DNA of 64,000 nucleotides from Antedon mediterranea (taxonomy: Eukaryota > Echinodermata > Crinoidea > Comatulida > Antedonidae), in the NCBI RefSeq assembly GCF_964355755.1, contig NC_092672.1, positions 36,636,501 to 36,700,500 on the forward strand. Direction: 5' to 3'. Below, in pieces: positions 36,780 through 47,160 of the stretch (within the stretch, counting starts at the first letter, position 1; each line of letters starts with the position of its first letter). The translations under genes and the position numbers were made by a program. The notes below the pieces were generated by a model. The model worked only from the letters and a program-made list of their open reading frames with translations, did not search any database and was not told the DNA's origin.

Positions 36780-36811
<32 letters not shown>
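36780..36811. repeat. TAA microsatellite
   Basis: About ten uninterrupted TAA units. Confidence 0.95.
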
Positions 36812-37487
36812 TTTACATCTCTATATTCGCTAAATAATTGACTCAATTATTGTCAAAATTTGATTGATTATAAACACTATGATTGGTGCCAAATGTTATA
36901 CTGTCTTGATAACTTAATAAGTATAATGTAATATAAGTACCATGTCGTAACATACTTAAAGATACTTAATTAAAAATGTTAAATAGTTACATACGAGAAA
37001 TTGTCGACATTAGGTAGGTCTAGCTCTGAGAACATACGGTACATATTTGCGTTATAGCATGTACAGCACTTGTCGAGTTGTGATTGACGCAAATGCATTT
37101 AATTAATGTTCCACTTAATCGGAAGCAGTAATGTCAATCTTCACATTTAGTTGAGTCGCGCTCGGAGACACGCAATATTTCAAACACGCGTACATTTTTC
37201 AACCCGTGTTTACACAAACGTCTAGAGAAAACCCTTACTTGTGGATTATTCATTCATTCATTCAATCTTTTATTTTGGAAACTCTGGTCCATAGAAAGTA
37301 AAAAATTACATATAATTGAAATAAAATAAACAAGACTAATTACTACTACTCATCTCGGGATGACATTCCACCTGGAGAGCATCTTCGACTTAACTAAGAC
37401 GTTGCTATTATCAAACTCTCTGGAGTGTTATGACAGCGTAACACGGTAAGGTTCGAAACCACTTAGCTGCTACATTTTATACTTAAT

Positions 37488-37673
37488 GCTTACGCGTGGT
37501 TCCCACTAGCGACGCAACACAAGGACGTAACGCAACGCAAGTGAATTGACCAATCACAAGCGATGCCTTATTCGCTTGTGATTGCTAACTGTCTATAACT
37601 TCGCTTGTCATTGGTTAAAACACTTGCGTTGTGTTTACGTCCTTGCGTTACGTTCTAGTGTGAACCAAGCTTA
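37488..37673. mobile_element. Family B MITE with duplicated centre
   Basis: Begins GCTTACGCGTGGTTCCCACT and ends CGTTCTAGTGTGAACCAAGC. The inner CGCTTGT(G/C)ATTG arm occurs twice. Confidence 0.85.
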
Positions 37674-37813
37674 AGAACGATATCATTATTGCCGAAATGA
37701 CAATCAATTCATCACTTGTATCTTATATAACATTAATAACATTTGTTCTATGGAGACAGATGACATTTTATAACCTCACTTACTGGGTGAATCTGATGAT
37801 AATTTTAGAAGTT

Positions 37814-37973
37814 AAGCTTGGTTCTCACTAGGACGCAACGCAAGGAAGTAGGCGCAACAACGCAAGCGAGTTGACCAGTCACACACGAATTTTCGAAAAA
37901 TCTATCGCTTGTGATTGGTCAAATCACATTGCGTTGCGTCCTTGCGTTGTGTCCTAGTGGGAACCAAGCTTTA
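37814..37973. mobile_element. Family B MITE
   Basis: Begins AAGCTTGGTTCTCACTAGGA and ends GTCCTAGTGGGAACCAAGCT with long complementary GCGTTGCGTCC arms. Confidence 0.9.
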
Positions 37974-38521
37974 GTGAGATCTGCTGCGACGCGCCACACG
38001 CACCTGTCAAGTCAGAAAGTCATTTTGTGCACGGTCAGAAACATGAGCATGCGCAGAATGATGCAATATCTGCGTAATCAGGTGGCGCAGATGGCATGAT
38101 AAAGGGCCTGAATATATTAACTCCGCGTACATCCGTGCTTCAAGGAACTCCAATTTATCTACGTTGATATCAAGATTGATATTTTTAGATTATGGTCATA
38201 ATATGTATGATCGTCTTCGCTTAGAGCTACGCCAATGTTAATACTGTATTGTATGCTTCATTCATTAAAATGTGTATTAATATAGTTTTCTCCTAATTCT
38301 AACGTCGATAGAGAGCAATGTACTGTGCACGGATAAGTGGCTTTACGAGAACGGACATTAGAAAGCAAATAAAGTGAAATCCTTTGGGCGCGAAGACTTA
38401 TTATGACATTCTGTGAGATGGATGCCAAACATACAAATTATCGTATGAAAATTAAATTCAAATATCACTACGTTACAGGTGCAGTCAATTTACGGAATCA
38501 AAATATACTGAAATGTATGTA

Positions 38522-38562
38522 TAAGCTCTGTCTACATCTAAATATATTGTGATATATTCACT
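38522..38562. mobile_element. Family A MITE, left-end fragment
   Basis: TAAGCTCTGTCTACATCTAA then GTGATATATTCACTA; it stops at the Helitron-like end that begins at 38564. Confidence 0.6.
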
Positions 38563-38563
38563 A

Positions 38564-39350
38564 CTAGCAATTATACCCGCCCCAGGGCGGGTTTCAAAAT
38601 TAGTTTAAAGCCTTCTCAGTACATAACACCCGACGCCAGTATCTCCGTATACGCACCAACCTCCATCCCTTAATAACACCCCACACTCTTTCCAGTGAAG
38701 GACAAATTCAATAAAACTTTAGCTTCAAATTGAGAGGGCATACATAGCTACGATAGGCCTATGGCTTAAATACGTTGTAAACTGTGTAAATGAGTAGGCT
38801 GATAATTAAAATATATAATGTTGATATTGCGGTCCCCCGACCTTCATTCTCCTCTCACCATCGCAGCCGCAACAAACCTTACCTCCTCCCCTGGACAGTT
38901 CAAATGTAGGCCTAGTAAGTTTTCGTAGTAGGTCTACAATTCAATCATATAGGCATAGGCTACTTCATTACGCCAGTATTTTCGCTCCTCCTCCCAACAC
39001 ACCCCAGAAACCGGGTGATGTTTTTAAGACGGTTCCAGTACAAATTATGTTAGCCATCACTCCCAACCCATAATCCCTCAGTGGCAGTTTTCAAATGTAG
39101 TTTTCAAATGTAGTTTATAACATTCCCAGTTTTGGTCATGGCCTAGGCCTACATCCCCACCCCAAAATCCCAGCCGTTTCCCAAGAATAATTAAATACTG
39201 TAACATTTTCCATCCACAATTCTGGTCAATTTGATAGCCTACTATTCCTATACTAAGCAAAATCCCCACAATTATTATTAGAGAATAAGAGTTATTTTTC
39301 TTATAAATCCAAGCAGGGTTGAAACACCTCATACGTTTATTCATAAATTT
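38564..39350 (-). mobile_element. Helitron-like element, 3' terminus at 38564 (other end not found)
   Basis: Read on the minus strand the sequence ends with a 7-bp hairpin (CCCGCCC and GGGCGGG, 38576-38591), then eight bases (TATAATTG), then CTAG at 38567-38564, with T next. A hairpin a few bases before CTRR and insertion before T are the hallmarks of Helitron 3' ends. The body to the right is C-rich and non-coding, with ACACCCCACACTCTTTCCAG also seen, diverged, near 25790-25815. No Rep/helicase coding was seen, so it would be non-autonomous. The right limit is approximate. Confidence 0.6.
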
Positions 39351-39872
39351 TGCTATTTTTTATATTTCATATTTCTCGGTAAAATCGTAGAAAAGCACAT
39401 TAAAAACTAGATACGCGTGTGAACAGCCTTTATCTTTCTAGGCGAATGTTTTACGAGACGTGTTCCTAATCCTCGTGTAAAAGTAATTTTGAAAGAAGCA
39501 GTAACAAGTGAACAATAAAAGCTAAGAGTATTACAGTATTTTCATTTATTTAATAGAATTCACGAGTTCTATTATCTTATAGTAATAAAACCTTGTAAGA
39601 TTTAGCGTTTGAATTTAAGGTGTTATGCCTCGCGAGATAGCGAGATTTAGGATAGGATTGAAAAGGTCTTATTGTAAGAATGCCAACTAAATTATAAATA
39701 ACTTACTAAATTACGTACTAAGTTCTTTAAATTAGGTTTTAGTCAACTGTTAAGCATTACAGATCAATAACAAAGACATACAGTATGAAATATGTTACAA
39801 TTATATCGATTTAATTTGGGATATTTGTAGTTTAATTTGGTTGGGTCTTTACCCGATATGACAATTCTGGTC

Positions 39873-40037
39873 TAAAGCTCTGTCTACACTATCAAACTTT
39901 ATGTGACAAAAAATGTGATGTGCCCATATATAGACATGATGATGTCATATCACTAACATATTTGGGTATATCACTACCATATTTCAGTACATCACAGTTT
40001 TTTTGTCAAACTTGTTTGATAGGGTAGACAGTGCTGT
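39873..40037. mobile_element. Family A MITE
   Basis: Begins AAAGCTCTGTCTACACTATC and ends TTGTTTGATAGGGTAGACAG. A tandem copy of the ATATCACTACCATATTT arm is present. Confidence 0.87.
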
Positions 40038-40040
40038 ATT

Positions 40041-40196
40041 AAAGCTTGGATCCAACTTGGACGCAACACAATGACGTATGCGAAACGCAAGTAATGTAGC
40101 CAATCACAAGCGATGGATTACTCAACTGTCGCCTGTATCATTGGTCAACTCGTTGCGCTTACGTCCTTGCGTTGCGTCCTATTGGGAATCAAGCTT
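40041..40196. mobile_element. Family B MITE next to a family A copy
   Basis: Begins AAGCTTGGATCCAACTTGGA and ends GTCCTATTGGGAATCAAGCT. It lies only a few bases from the family A element on its left. Confidence 0.85.
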
Positions 40197-40786
40197 AAAT
40201 TCAGAAACTGTGTCCGTAAATATTGAAAACGACGGCATATAATGTCACTGTTTTGCCATCGAGCATATGGAGAATGTTTTCACTTCGGGCTATAAAAAGC
40301 CAGATCCTGTCAAAAGTTTTCTAATAGAAATGTTAAAATGACGGCTGCCATGTTTCCAATACACGCTTGGTATATAAATTCACTTTCGTTAATCACAACT
40401 CAATGTTAGATATCACCACACACAGCTATCCGTGTTGGAACGTTATATATCATAGCATTTTCTCATGACGTCTCTCGTTCTGTAATATTATCAAGTACAT
40501 TCTATTAAGAGAAGCAATTATTCAATAAAACTGGCATTAAACGATGGGTTTGAATTTCGAGCATTTAAAAATTACCGCCAACGCAACGCCGCGTAATGTT
40601 TTATATAGACCTTTGCGAATAATGACTTAACGAGGGAATTCAGGGAATTGATTATATAAGTACGATAATATGTACACCAATGTCTGTCATAATCTTAATG
40701 GTGCTAGTAGATGCTAATACATGTTATTAAAATGTTATTATTAATAGTTAAAATAGAAAAAAAGTGAAATAAAACACAATGATATT

Positions 40787-40944
40787 AAGCTCTGTCTACA
40801 TTATGATCATGATCATACTTGTGCATATGTGGCAAAAAAGTTTGATGTGCCCAAATATGGTAGTGATATGACATCATCGTTTCCATATAACGGGCACATC
40901 ACATTTATTTGTCACATAAAGTTTGATAGTGTAGACAGATCTTT
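40787..40944. mobile_element. Family A MITE
   Basis: Begins AAGCTCTGTCTACATTATGA and ends TTTGATAGTGTAGACAGATC, with GATCATGATCAT inserted near the left end. Confidence 0.85.
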
Positions 40945-41082
40945 ATGATATAAGTAACGTACAAGATGTTGGCGCTTAAAACCAATATCAGACAACAACT
41001 GAGAACAACTTCTCGTGGTGGAGTTGTTTTTCCAATGTTTTTTTACATGCGCTAAATCCAACTGCAAAGACCAACCTATCTT

Positions 41083-41225
41083 CAGTGGCGTAACGTAGAA
41101 ACCCGAGGCCTCCGGGTTATGGGAACCCTCAGTGGCCCTTCAGCTTTTTTCGACATATTTTAATGCCTGTTAAGTTCTGGGGCCCTGGGTTTAGCCAGTG
41201 AGCGCTCATAGCCGTTACGCCACTG
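41083..41225. mobile_element. Element family I, complete copy with 13-bp perfect inverted ends
   Basis: Ends are CAGTGGCGTAACG and CGTTACGCCACTG. The interior is a short non-coding GC-richer segment. Its right half matches the truncated copy near 7475-7620. Confidence 0.85.
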
Positions 41226-41595
41226 CCTATATTAGACAGTTAGAACAATCGTATACCGTGCATGCACAATACTAGAAATGGTTATTGTACGCACCCGTGA
41301 CTAAATAAGTATAAATGATCACAAAGGATTGCTGTTTTTCTTAGTAATTCATCCGATGGTATCTATACACGTACTCATTCAAAAATAGCCATCATACCTA
41401 CAGTACACACTACACTCTGAAACAGCTGCTGTTAATAAATATCTATTTTGATTAAGGCATTTTATATCGATAATAACTCAATATATCAAATTATGTAGAA
41501 AACTTTCATTTTACGTACGCATTTTGGTGCACTCGCATCGTCCTAAATTATGTTTTTTCCAACATAGTTCAATCCTTCCTAATGTATCTCCCCAC

Positions 41596-41939
41596 CCAAC
41601 AACAACAACAACAATAAGAACACTAACACCAACAACAACAAATCCAACAACAACTTCAACCACACTAACAACAACAACAACACCAACAACATCAACAACA
41701 ACAACAACAACACTAACAACAACAACAACAACAAAAACACCAACAACATCAACAACAACAACAACAACACTAACAACAACAACAAAAACACCAACAACAT
41801 CAACAACAACAACAACACTAACAACAACAACACCAACAAAATCAACAACAACAACACTAACAACAACAACAACACCAACAACATCAACAACACTAACAAC
41901 AACAACAACACCAACAACATAAACAACAACAACAACACT

Positions 41940-41973
<34 letters not shown>

Positions 41974-42470
41974 CCAACAACACGTACAAACCCATCAACA
42001 TCAACACCACCAACAACACTATCAACAACATCACCATTAACAACAACAACACAACCAACAACAAAACCATCAACAACATCACCATTAACATCAACAACAC
42101 CACCAACACCATCAACAACATCACCATCAACAACATCACCATCAACAACATCACCATTAACAACATCACCATCAACAACATCGCCCTCAACAACATCAGC
42201 ATTAACATCAACAACACCACCAACAACAACAACAACTACACCAACAACACTACCACCACCATCAACAACAACACCAACAACAACAACAACACCGACAACA
42301 CCAACAACAACAACAACAACACCAACAACATCAACAACAACAACAACACTAACAACAACAACACCAACAAAATCAACAACAACAACACTAACAACAACAA
42401 CAACACCAACAACATCAACAACACTAACAACAACAACAACACCAACAACATAAACAACAACAACAACACT

Positions 42471-42501
<31 letters not shown>

Positions 42502-42912
42502 CCAACAACACGTACAAACCCATCAACATCAACACCACCAACAACACTATCAACAACATCACCATTAACAACAACAACACAACCAACAACAAAACCATCA
42601 ACAACATCACCATTAACATCAACAACACCACCAACACCATCAACAACATCACCATCAACAACATCACCATCAACAACATCACCATTAACAACATCACCAT
42701 CAACAACATCACCCTCAACAACATCACCATTAACATCAACAACACCACCAACAACAACAACAACTACACCAACAACACTACCACCACCATCAACAACAAC
42801 ACCAACAACAACAACAACACCGACAACAACAACAACAACAACAACAACACCAACACCACCAGCAATGATAACACAAACAACAACTCCACCAACAACATCA
42901 ACAACATCACAA
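41596..42912. repeat. ACA/ACC-rich array with an internal 528-531 bp duplication
   Basis: About 1.3 kb consists of ACA triplets broken by ACC, ATC, ACT and AAA. Landmarks repeat 528-531 bases apart: CCAACAAAATC at 41833 and 42364, ACATAAACAAC near 41918 and 42449, CGTACAAACCC at 41983 and 42511. On the plus strand it would read as Thr/Pro-rich mucin-like repeats, but a TAA interrupts both copies. On the minus strand it stays open for 487 codons as Val/Gly-rich text, which reflects the lack of stops in GTT/GTG repeats. I see it as a compound minisatellite, not a gene. Confidence 0.88.
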
Positions 42913-43794
42913 AAACACGTTGGTGCATAACTTATATTCAAAGTAGGAGTAGAAATGTGTAATGCCTTTCTCATGCTTCTATCAAAGCAACGTATTTAAT
43001 ACTGATCCATATTCCAAATATGAATTATGATTGCAATAACGGATGATACTCAGAATCGATGATTATAATAATATGATTATATTAATAATTGTTTTCTACA
43101 ATATTATGATAACAATAATTTTAATGAAGATGGTTAGGTTATTATGTTTGTACGTCTACATTTTTACTGCAAACGCGATAAGAGCAACTCCTTGTTCCTT
43201 CATTAAGAGGATATTAAATTACACCGCTATGAATAGGTGTCAAGTTGTTAAATGGATTATTAACATATTGAATGTTGTAAAATTTAATAATTGACTACAT
43301 AATGTATGTTTTCGTTATTGATGCAAAAATCTAATATTTATAAATCGAATTTGGAAATATCTTGGTGAAACGGTTCGATTTGTTTTCTGGTTAGCCTTTG
43401 TGAAATCAGTTGGACCATGGAGGTATAAACCTCCATGGCTGGATTTTGTAGATTCTGTATATTCTATCGGTAATTATAAGGTATTAGAACACCGATCTTG
43501 TGTCATGGTTAAGCCAATGGGTAATACGTGTCGTCTATTAAAATGGACATAATTAAGATAAGTTTGTGCTATTAAAAATGAACTGGTCTTGTCGTCAGCA
43601 TGATGGATCACGTCTGAATCTGACAGTTTTACGATTTAATAATTATTGTCATTGTTGCTAATTTGCACTGTTTGACGTGAAAACGAGTTTATGAACGGCG
43701 ACATCTGTCATTTTCATCACTTTACCTCAATCGTCATCGTTATATTGTTACAATATTATAGTAATAATTACGATTCATTAATTCAACTACCATC

Positions 43795-43935
43795 ATGATT
43801 ATAATAATCTTCTTCATAATCATGCTTATCATAATCATCATTCATAATCATGCTTATCATAATCATCATTTTAATCATGATTATCATAATCATCATTTTA
43901 ATCATGATTATCATAATCATCATTCATAATCATTG
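43795..43935. repeat. About 30-bp tandem repeat
   Basis: CATAATCATGCTTATCATAA and TTTAATCATGATTATCATAA units alternate for about four and a half copies. ATCATGAT-like palindromes give it hairpin potential. Confidence 0.9.
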
Positions 43936-44095
43936 TTTATTGAAATAAATGAAAGAATCATGCTTGTATTACACGTGACTACCAGCTAACATGTAGGCCT
44001 ATGTGATAAAGATTTATGTGATAATTTTAAGAAAAATATCGCAATATGTAAATTGAATCATTTCCTGTAGTCCTACTCATACATCAGATACAGTA

Positions 44096-44405
44096 TCCAG
44101 TACAGTACGGTACAGTATTGTAGCGACTACGATAAATCATTTACAGTATATCAAATACAATATAATACAGTACAGTACGGTATTACAGCGACCAAGATTA
44201 TAAAATAATTTACAGTATCAGACAGTATTGTACAGTTTAGTATGGTATTACAGCGACTATGATGATAAAATCATTTACAGTATCAGACAGTATTATACAG
44301 TTTAGTATATTACAGCAACCAGGATTATAAAATCATTTACAGTATATCAGATACAGTACAGTACCATACCATACAGTACGGTATATTACAGCGACTACGA
44401 TTATA
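44096..44405. repeat. 65-77 bp tandem repeat, about five units
   Basis: TTACAGCGACTACGAT-like words at 44122, 44187, 44252, 44313 and 44390 are each followed by AAATCATTTACAGTAT and a variable number of ACAGT pentamers. Confidence 0.88.
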
Positions 44406-44824
44406 TAAAATCAGATACTGTGTGTAGTCTTCGACACAAACGGTATTTAGTCGGATGCTTAAGATAACACAATTCAACTTAACCACTACTCAAATCAATT
44501 AAATCGTGTTTGTTTAAAGAATGCGTTCACACGAGATGAAATCGGTCATCCGAGTTATTATAAGGTATCTCCGATAAAACATCTTATCTTATGAAATAAG
44601 CATGGACTTAAATATGCACTTTGGATTCAATGTATACACATTAATGCAAATAAAAGCTAATGTCTTTTAATGATATACTATTAAATATTATTTTTTTCCA
44701 TTATAAACAATAATTTATAACAATAAATGTGAAATAGTATTTAAAATAAGGAACAGAAATCTTCGAAATGTAAGTGAAAAAGGAATCTCCAAATGATGAG
44801 ACTCAAACTAATTCATTTAACGTA

Positions 44825-44870
44825 TAAGCTTATACAAAGCTTATACAAAGCTTATACAAAGCTTATACAA
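44825..44870. repeat. 11-bp tandem repeat, four copies
   Basis: AGCTTATACAA is repeated four times perfectly. Confidence 0.95.
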
Positions 44871-44902
44871 ATTGGAATCAAGGGGAAAGAGAGGAACAAT
44901 GT

Positions 44903-45049
44903 AAAGATCTGTCATCACTATCAAACATTATGTGACCAAAACATACGATGTGCCCATATATGGACATGATGATGCCATATCACTACCATATTTAAACATA
45001 TCACTACCATATTTGGGCACATAACACTGTTTTTGTCAAACAGAGCTTT
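44903..45049. mobile_element. Family A MITE, right end shortened
   Basis: Begins AAAGATCTGTCATCACTATC and ends TTTTTGTCAAACAGAGCTTT, so GATAGTGTAGA is deleted. The ATATCACTACCATATTT arm is duplicated. Confidence 0.82.
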
Positions 45050-45744
45050 AATGACAATATGCATTTCTTTTATTTCGTTCATTCACACATCCATATCCAT
45101 AAAAAATAATACAAACAAAAGATCTCTAATTATAAAAACAAAGCTGTATATTTCTACATCAATAAACATAACATATTATGCAGCTCTTATGCATGTATTT
45201 TCAAATAGCTATTAATTTAAATGTTGCCCTAATGGAAGACTACGATCATAAAGTTAGTGGGTGAGAGGTATATCATACTTTAAATAAGATTTTGACCATT
45301 GGTGTATAAAAGTTAAACTTTATCTATAAAAATACTTCTTTTAACAAGTTATTTTGGAAAAAATAACATTACTAGCAGGTGCTTCGTTACCATTTTAAAG
45401 ATTAAAATCCTAAAACAAGTATAATGATACTTGAAATGATGTATTACTATGATACATCATTGTTTAACTATAGACAACCTTGGTGTAAATACCATTTGAC
45501 AGCCTCCCCTCCCTGTTATACACGCTCTTCATCGTGTAATTACACATCAAGTGTTATTAATGGACAGTGAAATTAAAAAGGACAATTTCTATATAATTAT
45601 GATGAGAAGTCTGTCGCCTGGATTTTAATTTTAGATAGAAGACTTTTTTTCCACACGAAAATAATAATATAGCGTGTGCTGTTATGACATTACGCATCCA
45701 TAAGTACCGTACGAATGTACTTGTATCCGTGTACATTTGTACGC

Positions 45745-46215
45745 GCAATACGTGTATCTAGTACGCTACCTATCGAGCTAACCGTGTATCCAGTGCGCTA
45801 ACCCTAACCCGTACGGTACGTCGCTAAACGTGTACCCAGTACGGCACGCTATCTGTGTATCCAGTACGGTACGCTAACCGTGTACCTCGTACGCAATACG
45901 TGTATCTAGTACGCTACCTATCGAGCTAACCGTGTATCCAGTGCGCTAACCCTAACCCGTACGGTACGTCGCTAAACGTGTACCCAGTACGGCACGCTAT
46001 CTGTGTATCCAGTACGGTACGCTAACCGTGTACCTCGTACGCAATACGTGTATCTAGTACGCTACCTATCGAGCTAACCGTGTATCCAGTGCGCTAACCC
46101 TAACCCGTACGGTACGTCGCTAAACGTGTACCCAGTACGGCACGCTATCTGTGCATCCAGTACGGTACGCTAACCGTGTACCTCGTACGCAATACGTATA
46201 TCAAGTACGCGCTAT
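45745..46215. repeat. 148-bp satellite-like array, three units plus partial
   Basis: GCAATACGT starts at 45745, 45893, 46041 and 46189, exactly 148 bases apart. Units are almost identical. Each unit is itself made of shorter GTGTA(T/C)CCAGTACGGTACGC subrepeats. Each holds GCTAACCCTAACCC, two and a half TAACCC telomere-type units. The array lies about 385 bases downstream of the end of exon 1 of the iGluR gene. Confidence 0.95.
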
Positions 46216-46600
46216 CTACCCAACTATCCGTATACCCAGACACAATACGTATACAAATCATTGAAATGATGCATTACAACTAACATAAATATAAAAAATG
46301 TATGGTATAAAATATGTAATGCTAATTATGGCCATGTAGCAATAACTAAAACGAATTGACAACAAAAATGAGATATGAAGATAATTATTTGTAATGAAGA
46401 TGAGAATATTAGTGATGATGTTTGTCAATTCATGGTAAAGAAAGAGTACTAATTTAAAGAAGGAATGTAATTGATAATATAAGGAATGATAATAATAATG
46501 ATAATAATAATACCACAGATAATCACAATCCAAATTAATTGGGAGTAGTACGAGTTTAACAACTGTAAAATAAATAGATTATTACAAAATGTCGACTTAC

Positions 46601-46730
46601 CAATATATATGTTAGTTGGCATCTCGGTGTTTGATGTTCCACTTATTCCACCGACGATGTGATGTAGGGACAGGAGCAATAGACAAATAATAAACACGTT
46701 CATTTTATATAGAAACTTTGCGATTTCCAA
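46601..46730 (-). CDS. iGluR exon 1: signal peptide and N-terminus
   Basis: The exon encodes residues 1-43 plus one base. It has a basic start (MEIAKFLYK), a hydrophobic core (NVFIICLLLLSL), then small residues suitable for signal-peptidase cleavage, then MPTNIYI. The donor GTAAGT follows directly at 46600. The exon ends in phase 1 with G, which joins GA of exon 2 to give the family-typical YIG start of the amino-terminal domain. A second in-frame ATG at codon 10 could also be the start; both give a working signal sequence. Intron 1 that follows is 28.8 kb long. Confidence 0.88.
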
Positions 46731-47160
46731 AAAGGAACCGTTTTATAAATAACGTTCAGATATAGTCAGCCAACACCAATTATTGTTGTTAGCTGCAATA
46801 AAATAAGTTATATATGTTTAGTCTTAGTGGATTGCATCGCAATTTCTGGTTACGACAACATCCAAGTTTAAACAGATCCAAAACGGTGTATCAAAAAAAT
46901 ACTGCTGCACCAACGGAGATACATTCATACATACGCGTGTAGCAAACCGCATGGGAGATGTCATTTAACTGAGCACAGAAACTAAAATAAACCCAACAAA
47001 TATTTCCTAAACCGTACCAGTCGATTTGGTCACGTGTCGTTTTTAATAACGCATGCATGAATGTTAATGGGAAATTGTGTAGCGCCTCCTAACGAACTCT
47101 GTAATTAAAACTTTATATGACGTCATATTACACCGCGCGCGATTAGAAAATGTATAGTAA
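46731..47160 (-). promoter_or_regulatory. Probable upstream/promoter region of the iGluR gene
   Basis: The first coding ATG is at 46730. Upstream sequence holds a full palindromic CRE-type site TGACGTCA at 47118-47125 and a short CG-rich stretch (CACCGCGCGCGATTAG, 47130-47146). TTATTTATAAAA lies just upstream of the ATG, too close to be the TATA box of this start. The transcription start cannot be placed from sequence alone. Confidence 0.4.

Larger units (their letters stand above)
17841..46600 (-). other. iGluR intron 1 (28.8 kb)
   Basis: This intron is packed with repeats, entered separately. Stretches where I see only AT-rich unique-looking sequence are about 18630-20040, 20260-21600, 22460-23180, 23380-24600, 24960-25620, 25790-27760, 28470-28730, 28780-29380, 30110-30860, 32000-32770, 34290-35760, 36820-37480, 38000-38520, 40200-40780 and 43000-43790. 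None of the short open frames in them has domain or splice support. Confidence 0.8.
1..46730 (-). other. Ionotropic glutamate receptor gene, 5' part (12 exons; 3' end outside window)
   Basis: This gene encodes a cation-channel subunit of the plasma membrane gated by glutamate or a related amino acid. The sequence shows, in order, a signal peptide (about residues 1-30), a bilobed amino-terminal domain (about 35-445), the S1 ligand-binding segment (about 459-575), M1 (about 579-607) and the pore loop ending in MQQG (637-640). Eleven introns join in consistent phase: 1, 1, 1, 0, then 0 throughout. Sequence traits such as GTWDPVNG, GTWNGLIGE and REEVIDFTKPYM are diagnostic of the family. By family layout the gene should continue left of the window with M3, S2 and M4. 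It fits the AMPA/kainate/delta/phi/epsilon side of the family rather than NMDA. The exact subfamily cannot be settled by eye, and the FTKPYMNYGVGI stretch recalls epsilon- or phi-like invertebrate receptors. Potential N-glycosylation sequons lie in the extracellular part. Confidence 0.93.

Noticed and set aside
41524-41922. 132-codon Thr/Pro-rich frame on the plus strand as a mucin gene
   Set aside because: It is broken by TAA in both duplicated copies, has no signal peptide and no flanking exons.
41511-42974. 487-codon open frame, Val/Gly-rich, minus strand
   Set aside because: The frame is open only because GTT/GTG/GGT repeats contain no stops. It lacks any domain or splice logic and its composition follows the microsatellite.
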